From the NCBI GenBank assembly GCA_900119535.1, contig FPJT01000002.1, positions 307,007-371,006 on the forward strand: a stretch of 64,000 bases of DNA, in the 5' to 3' direction. The notes beneath the pieces are model-generated. The model did not search any database. It was not told where the DNA came from and saw nothing but the letters and a program-made list of their open reading frames with translations. Position numbers and translations under genes: made by a program. This DNA is from Ruminococcus sp. XPD3002 (GTDB lineage Bacteria > Bacillota > Clostridia > Oscillospirales > Ruminococcaceae). Shown in pieces: positions 61,712-64,000 of this stretch. Numbering within the stretch: the first letter of the stretch is position 1; the number at the start of each line of letters is the position of its first letter.

Positions 61712-62007
61712 ATGAATAATCAGCGCAGAAAATATGTTCAATTGTAAACGAAAGAGAAAAGTTGTTCATAATTAGAATGAAATTAGAAAATAATTAATGT
61801 CGTATTGTCTTTTTAAGAGGTAAAAACAGCCCGGATCGTGAGACTAAATGTCAGTAATTATGAACGCAAAAAGCATCAAAACAGGTTAATACAATTAATA
61901 TGTTCATAGAATACTGTGCATTTTGACGAAAAAGACGTCAAAAATGGCCTGTTTTACCGTTTGTATGTAAAAAAAGTGATTTTCATGAAAAAAAATTCAA
62001 GAAAGTA
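61712..62007. other. AT-rich region upstream of the major pilin gene
   Basis: No gene. There is a 7-bp hairpin TTTTGAC / GTCAAAA at 61921-61943, which might be a regulatory site. No riboswitch recognised. Confidence 0.4.
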
Positions 62008-62036
62008 TTGACATTTTGTGAATGACGTGGTATACT
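62008..62036 (+). promoter_or_regulatory. promoter of the major pilin gene
   Basis: TTGACA and TATACT are 17 bases apart with an extended -10 (TGGTATACT). The spacer contains TTGTGAAT, shared with the next pilin promoter. The leader of about 95 bases has a GTGC-GAAA-GCAC hairpin before GGAGGG. Confidence 0.85.
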
Positions 62037-62138
62037 ATAATCACAGGAAAGGGAAGGGGTTAAAAAATAAAAAACCTCACATCCCGAAAAACAAACAGTG
62101 CGAAAGCACAAATATTATTTATAAGGAGGGTTTTCGTC

Positions 62139-62627
62139 ATGAAAACTACAAAGAAAGGTTTTACACTTATTGAGCTCATCGTTGTTATCGCAATCATCGC
62201 TGTGCTCGCAGCTATCCTCGTACCAGCAATGCTCGGTTACATCAGAAAGTCAAAGGTTTCATCAGCTAACTCAGCTGCTGCAACACTCTACAAGGGCATA
62301 AACACTGCTCTTACAGAGCTTGATGAAGCAGGCGGATATGTCGGTGATGCTGATTACACTTCTTTAACTTTAACTCCTACAAATCCACCGGCTGGTTATG
62401 ATTTCAAGAAGAGCGTAGAGAAGTTTGCTAAGGTTAATGATGATGGTTCTAATATTGCTTTCTCAATCGTTAGCCAGGCTTGCGTTTCAGCTGCTTATGC
62501 TCCTAATGGCACATACACAGGTACATATCCTTCAGGTATTGTTAATGCAGACAACTACGAGTCATACAGTGGTTCTGTTGGTGCTGCTAATGCTGCTGCT
62601 AAGGCTAAGGCTACAGCTACAACATGA
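62139..62627 (+). CDS. pilA: major type IV pilin
   Basis: 162 residues. The short leader MKTTKKG is cut before FTLIELIVVIAIIAVLAAILV, with Glu5 present. The globular head is small, low in Cys, and ends in Ala/Lys repeats (NAAAKAKATATT). Its own strong promoter, monocistronic setting and terminator point to high expression, as for a major pilin. A GGAGGG site precedes the ATG. The small head resembles pilins of other monoderm anaerobes; Ruminococcus pilins have been linked to cellulose adhesion. Confidence 0.9.
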   Translation: MKTTKKGFTLIELIVVIAIIAVLAAILVPAMLGYIRKSKVSSANSAAATLYKGINTALTELDEAGGYVGDADYTSLTLTPTNPPAGYDFKKSVEKFAKVNDDGSNIAFSIVSQACVSAAYAPNGTYTGTYPSGIVNADNYESYSGSVGAANAAAKAKATATT

Positions 62628-62669
62628 TGAGCTAAAAACTGAATAAGTTAATAAAGCTTAATTAAAATT

Positions 62670-62699
62670 ACCCTCTCTCTTCGGAGAGGGGGTTTTTTT
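62670..62699 (+). terminator. terminator of the major pilin gene
   Basis: CCCTCTC / GAGAGGG with a TCTTCG loop is followed by GGTTTTTTT. Confidence 0.9.
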
Positions 62700-62827
62700 A
62701 AAACATGTAGAAATATAAATAATCAATTAATAAATAATACGTTAATCGTGTGAAATCAATGATAGAGAGTTGTCTGATTGCACAGTTTTTTCTCTAAAAG
62801 TTTGTATCATACTACACAAGCTTTTTA

Positions 62828-62856
62828 TTGACAAATTGTGAATAATCTGGTATAAT
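62828..62856 (+). promoter_or_regulatory. promoter of the second pilin gene
   Basis: TTGACA and TATAAT are 17 bases apart with an extended -10 (TGGTATAAT). The spacer TTGTGAAT-A resembles the pilA promoter. Confidence 0.88.
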
Positions 62857-62886
62857 ATACTTGTATAAGGCAAAGGAGGGATTTGC

Positions 62887-63447
62887 ATGAAGCGTAAAAA
62901 AGGCTTTACATTTATTGAGTTGATTATAGTAATGGCAATTATTGCTATTTTTGCGGCTTTACTGATACCGACATGGGGCTATTTTCTTAGTAGAGCGAGA
63001 ACAAGACAGAACAATGCTACTGCAAGAATAGTTTTCAATGCAGCTCAGACAGCTGTTGTTGAAATGAACGCAAACGAGAGAAGTCTGCATGTTGATCCTG
63101 CGAATAGATATGTAACAAGTCCTTTCTATTTCTATTGGAACGGAAGTAGTGGGTTTGTATGCGATTCTGACGGCAATGATATTTCTTCCGGCGATACTCG
63201 CAATGCGGTTTTTGCAGAAACAGTTAACAGGATCCTTGATAATCCGGAATACGCATATAAAATTTATGTGGTTGATAACAAAGTTGAAGCTGCTGCGGCA
63301 GGAAGAGACGCAACTGATAACTTTGTCGGAGTATATCCTGTGAACCTGAAAGATGCTGAGGAAAATGGAACGCTTCTTGCAGGGGAAGAGAAAACAATTC
63401 GAAACAATCATGTGGTTCATGTTCCCCTTGAAAGACTTACGGTATAA
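62887..63447 (+). CDS. second type IV pilin
   Basis: 186 residues. The leader MKRKKG is cut before FTFIELIIVMAIIAIFAALLI, with Glu5 present. The globular head differs from the first pilin and is AT-richer. The own promoter is similar to pilA's, so the two are probably expressed together. It may be an alternative major pilin or an abundant minor one. AAAGGAGGG precedes the ATG; a terminator follows. Confidence 0.87.
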   Translation: MKRKKGFTFIELIIVMAIIAIFAALLIPTWGYFLSRARTRQNNATARIVFNAAQTAVVEMNANERSLHVDPANRYVTSPFYFYWNGSSGFVCDSDGNDISSGDTRNAVFAETVNRILDNPEYAYKIYVVDNKVEAAAAGRDATDNFVGVYPVNLKDAEENGTLLAGEEKTIRNNHVVHVPLERLTV

Positions 63448-63459
63448 TCAAAGCTAATT

Positions 63460-63492
63460 AAAGCGCAGCTGAAAAGGCTGCGCTTTTGTTTA
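63460..63492 (+). terminator. terminator of the second pilin gene
   Basis: A 10-bp perfect stem (AAAGCGCAGC / GCTGCGCTTT) is followed by TTGTTT. Confidence 0.82.
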
Positions 63493-63548
63493 TACAGCCG
63501 ATATACGATTTGTACAAAAACCGATGAATATTAACGCTGAAGTTTGAG

Positions 63549-63577
63549 TTGACAAATCATAGAAACCGTGTTATAAT
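63549..63577 (+). promoter_or_regulatory. rRNA operon promoter P1
   Basis: TTGACA-N17-TATAAT, perfect consensus. Followed by AAAGCTGTC, repeated after P2. Confidence 0.88.
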
Positions 63578-63642
63578 ATAAAAGCTGTCAGAGATGACAA
63601 CAACACAACAAAAACTTTTTTGAAAAAACTTTGAAAAAGTAC

Positions 63643-63671
63643 TTGACAAAGGGTTCGAGTTGTGATATAAT
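63643..63671 (+). promoter_or_regulatory. rRNA operon promoter P2
   Basis: TTGACA-N17-TATAAT, 94 bases after P1, both perfect. Tandem consensus promoters with a 190-base leader to 16S are typical of rRNA operons. The leader holds small hairpins and the usual processing context; no tRNA lies in it. Confidence 0.9.
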
Positions 63672-63861
63672 ATTAAAGCTGTCCCGTGAGGGAGAGCGAA
63701 CAGCATCTTGAAAATTAAACAATGCAAGAAAAAGTAACGACCCTTGAGATTCCTTTGCTGAAAAGCAAAGAAATAGTCAAGCAAAGACTTTAAAACGCAG
63801 TAATAACGCAAGCGTTATTGAACAGGATTGATTTTAAGTCCGAAAGGATTTAATATACAAC

Positions 63862-64000
63862 TTTATAAAGAGTTTGATCCTGGCTCAGGACGAACGCTGG
63901 CGGCACGCTTAACACATGCAAGTCGAACGGAGAATATTTGGTTTACTGAGTATTCTTAGTGGCGGACGGGTGAGTAACACGTGAGCAACCTGCCTTTGAG
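63862..64000 (+). rRNA. 16S ribosomal RNA, 5' part
   Basis: The 5' end is recognised by AGAGTTTGATCCTGGCTCAG at 63869, then GACGAACGCTGGCGGC and the first variable region. The start is placed 7 bases before that by comparison with the E. coli numbering. The gene runs off the right edge. V1 reads like Ruminococcus. Confidence 0.97.

Overview
The window looks like chromosome from an anaerobic, fibre-degrading Ruminococcus, probably close to R. flavefaciens. Four things point there. The 16S rRNA gene that begins at the right edge reads as Ruminococcaceae. A secreted GH74 xyloglucanase ends in a dockerin, and a lipoprotein carries a cohesin-like domain. HydF indicates [FeFe]-hydrogenase metabolism. 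The type IV pilus locus is of the monoderm kind. This placement rests on reading alone, not on a database search.

Layout. 1-6393 is a type II fatty-acid synthesis operon: end of fabG, fabF, accB, an unknown membrane protein, fabZ, accC, accD, accA and an acyl carrier protein gene. It converges on hydF. 7937-11558 carries ruvC, ruvA, an SseB-like gene, ruvB and a small papain-like gene. 11741-17532 holds a GlmM paralogue with rebuilt active-site loops, a methyltransferase, a lipoprotein, and an ECF transporter module (ecfA1, ecfA2, ecfT) interrupted by a zinc-ribbon gene. 17552-26324 holds a YfhO-type membrane protein, truA, a membrane-anchored DUF5711-like protein, a CvpA-like protein, a ClpE-type unfoldase and the cohesin-like lipoprotein. 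26735-31236 holds pheA, a short metH, an HTH-like membrane protein and a YkgJ-type cysteine-cluster protein. 31320-37057 is a TetR/MMPL/heptad-repeat export locus with three clear operators. 37424-49925 is mixed: Na/Pi-PhoU protein, Hsp20 under a double CIRCE, YbaK, a RING-like membrane protein, an XRE membrane regulator, a lipoprotein, GH74-dockerin, asnB and an AIM24-like protein.

50380-63447 is a complete monoderm type IV pilus cluster: pilC, a pilM-pilN fusion, pilO, a large PilX-like protein, two minor pilin-like proteins, pilD on the other strand, pilB, pilT, major pilin and a second pilin. It ends at tandem rRNA promoters and the 16S gene. The pilus, the dockerin enzyme and the cohesin-like lipoprotein together suggest a cell that attaches to plant cell wall and works on it at its surface; that link is inference.

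The least explained material is non-coding. One family of about 145 bp occurs twice. In both copies conservation begins exactly at the -10 hexamer of a strong promoter and continues as a multi-hairpin transcribed leader, once before pheA and once before tetR. A second family of 147-160 bp with terminal inverted repeats occurs three times. A third region of stacked hairpins follows the heptad-repeat gene. The GlmM-like pseudoenzyme and the cohesin-like lipoprotein are the most unusual proteins.
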